The notes under the pieces were generated by a model. It made no database searches and had not been told where the DNA came from. It worked only from the letters and a program-made list of their open reading frames with translations. A program made the position numbers and the translations under genes. DNA of 15,741 nucleotides from BJ22 sp031405895 (GTDB lineage Bacteria; Planctomycetota; Planctomycetia; Pirellulales; Pirellulaceae), in assembly GCA_031405895.1 (NCBI GenBank), contig JANOFL010000128.1, positions 1-15,741 on the forward strand. The letters are read 5' to 3'. This document shows, in pieces, positions 15,075 to 15,741 of the stretch (position 1 is its first letter; every line of letters starts with the position of its first letter).

Positions 15075-15164
15075 ATGCGGGGACGAGGGCTGGTCAGGCG
15101 GGGCGGTGGCCGTGGGCCAGCGTCCGTCCGGCTGTTCTGAAACGGCACTCCCGGATCAATGCTG

Positions 15165-15741
15165 ATGAAACGTCGCGTGGTCGTGACAGGAATGGGGCTG
15201 GTCTCGCCGCTGGGTTGCAAGGTCGAGCAGTGCTGGCAGCGCTGCCTCGCCGGAGAGAGCGGCATTCATCCGCTGACCACCATCGACATCACCGACCTCA
15301 AGGTCTTTATCGGCGGTGACATCCCCGACTTCGATCCAACCGGCTACGTGGATCCCAAGGACGTCAACCGGCTGGACCGGTTTTCCCAGTTCGCGATCGT
15401 GGCCGGAACCGACGCGGTCCGCGATTCGGGCCTCGACTTCAGCGGCGACACTTCACGAGCCGGTGTCGTGCTCGGCTCGGGCATCGGTGGCTTGCAGACC
15501 ACCGAAGAACAGATCGGCAAGCTGTCGCTGAAAGGCCCCAGCCGCGTCTCGCCGATGACGATACCCCGCCTGATGCTCAATGCGGGCGGCGGCAATCTCG
15601 CCATCTATCTGGGCCTCCGCGGACCGAATTACAGTGTGGCCACGGCCTGTGCCAGCGCCACCAATGCGATGGGCAATGCCCTGAACCATATTCGCGAAGG
15701 CGTATGCGATGTCGTGGTCACGGGCGGCACCGAAGCCGCCA
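15165..15741 (+). CDS. fabF: 3-oxoacyl-[acyl-carrier-protein] synthase II FabF, 3' end outside window
   Basis: The first 192 codons of a ketosynthase are present and run off the window edge. The N-terminus MKRRVVVTGMGLVSPLG is typical of FabF, and the nucleophile Cys162 lies in VATACASATNAMGNA. The two active-site histidines and the C-terminal half are beyond the window. The enzyme condenses malonyl-ACP with acyl-ACP to extend the chain by two carbons. I place the start at the ATG at 15165, with GGA nine bases upstream; the in-frame ATG at 15159 would add two residues and is too close to that GGA. It follows acpP in the same direction. Confidence 0.93.
   Translation, partial: MKRRVVVTGMGLVSPLGCKVEQCWQRCLAGESGIHPLTTIDITDLKVFIGGDIPDFDPTGYVDPKDVNRLDRFSQFAIVAGTDAVRDSGLDFSGDTSRAGVVLGSGIGGLQTTEEQIGKLSLKGPSRVSPMTIPRLMLNAGGGNLAIYLGLRGPNYSVATACASATNAMGNALNHIREGVCDVVVTGGTEAA

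Overview
The window looks like chromosomal DNA from a high-GC planctomycete. The best marker is the LEPR-XLL-type motif (FEALEPRRMM, residues 36-45) in the 1061-residue ELWxxDGT-repeat protein. A DUF1080 (3-keto-disaccharide hydrolase) secreted protein, an ECF sigma factor of the planctomycete-rich Sigma70_ECF/TIGR02999 type, a PhyH-type dioxygenase and abundant palindromic intergenic repeats fit the same picture. No genus can be named from the sequence alone.

Left part (1-4842) is accessory-looking and repeat-rich. It starts with the 5' part of a REP-associated (RAYT-type) transposase on the minus strand, whose head lies in a 79-bp tandem duplication. Next on the minus strand come an ECF sigma factor and, upstream of it, a secreted S15/PepX-type alpha/beta hydrolase with a TTG start. 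A 176-bp inverted-repeat element lies between those two. A divergent intergenic region with a long hairpin leads to a plus-strand DUF1080 protein. Its stop codon abuts a 133-bp inverted-repeat (MITE/REP-pair-like) element, followed by a 65-bp tandem repeat and no gene that I can support.

Middle part (4843-9134): a large minus-strand surface-type protein with two arrays of ELWxxDGT-like repeats, divergent from a plus-strand Fe(II)/2-oxoglutarate dioxygenase. A perfect palindrome lies between them.

Right part (9273-15741) is a type II fatty acid synthesis cluster: fabD, fabG, acpP and the start of fabF, all plus strand. FabD loads malonyl onto ACP, FabF condenses and FabG reduces. The cluster is interrupted between fabD and fabG by a 1046-residue secreted fungalysin-like zinc metallopeptidase gene, which has its own plausible promoter and RBS and is closed by a textbook intrinsic terminator.

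I see no CRISPR array, tRNA, rRNA or clear defence system. The most unusual items are the dense collection of distinct palindromic repeat families in the first 4.8 kb, the metallopeptidase inside the fab cluster, and the two-array architecture of the ELWxxDGT protein.
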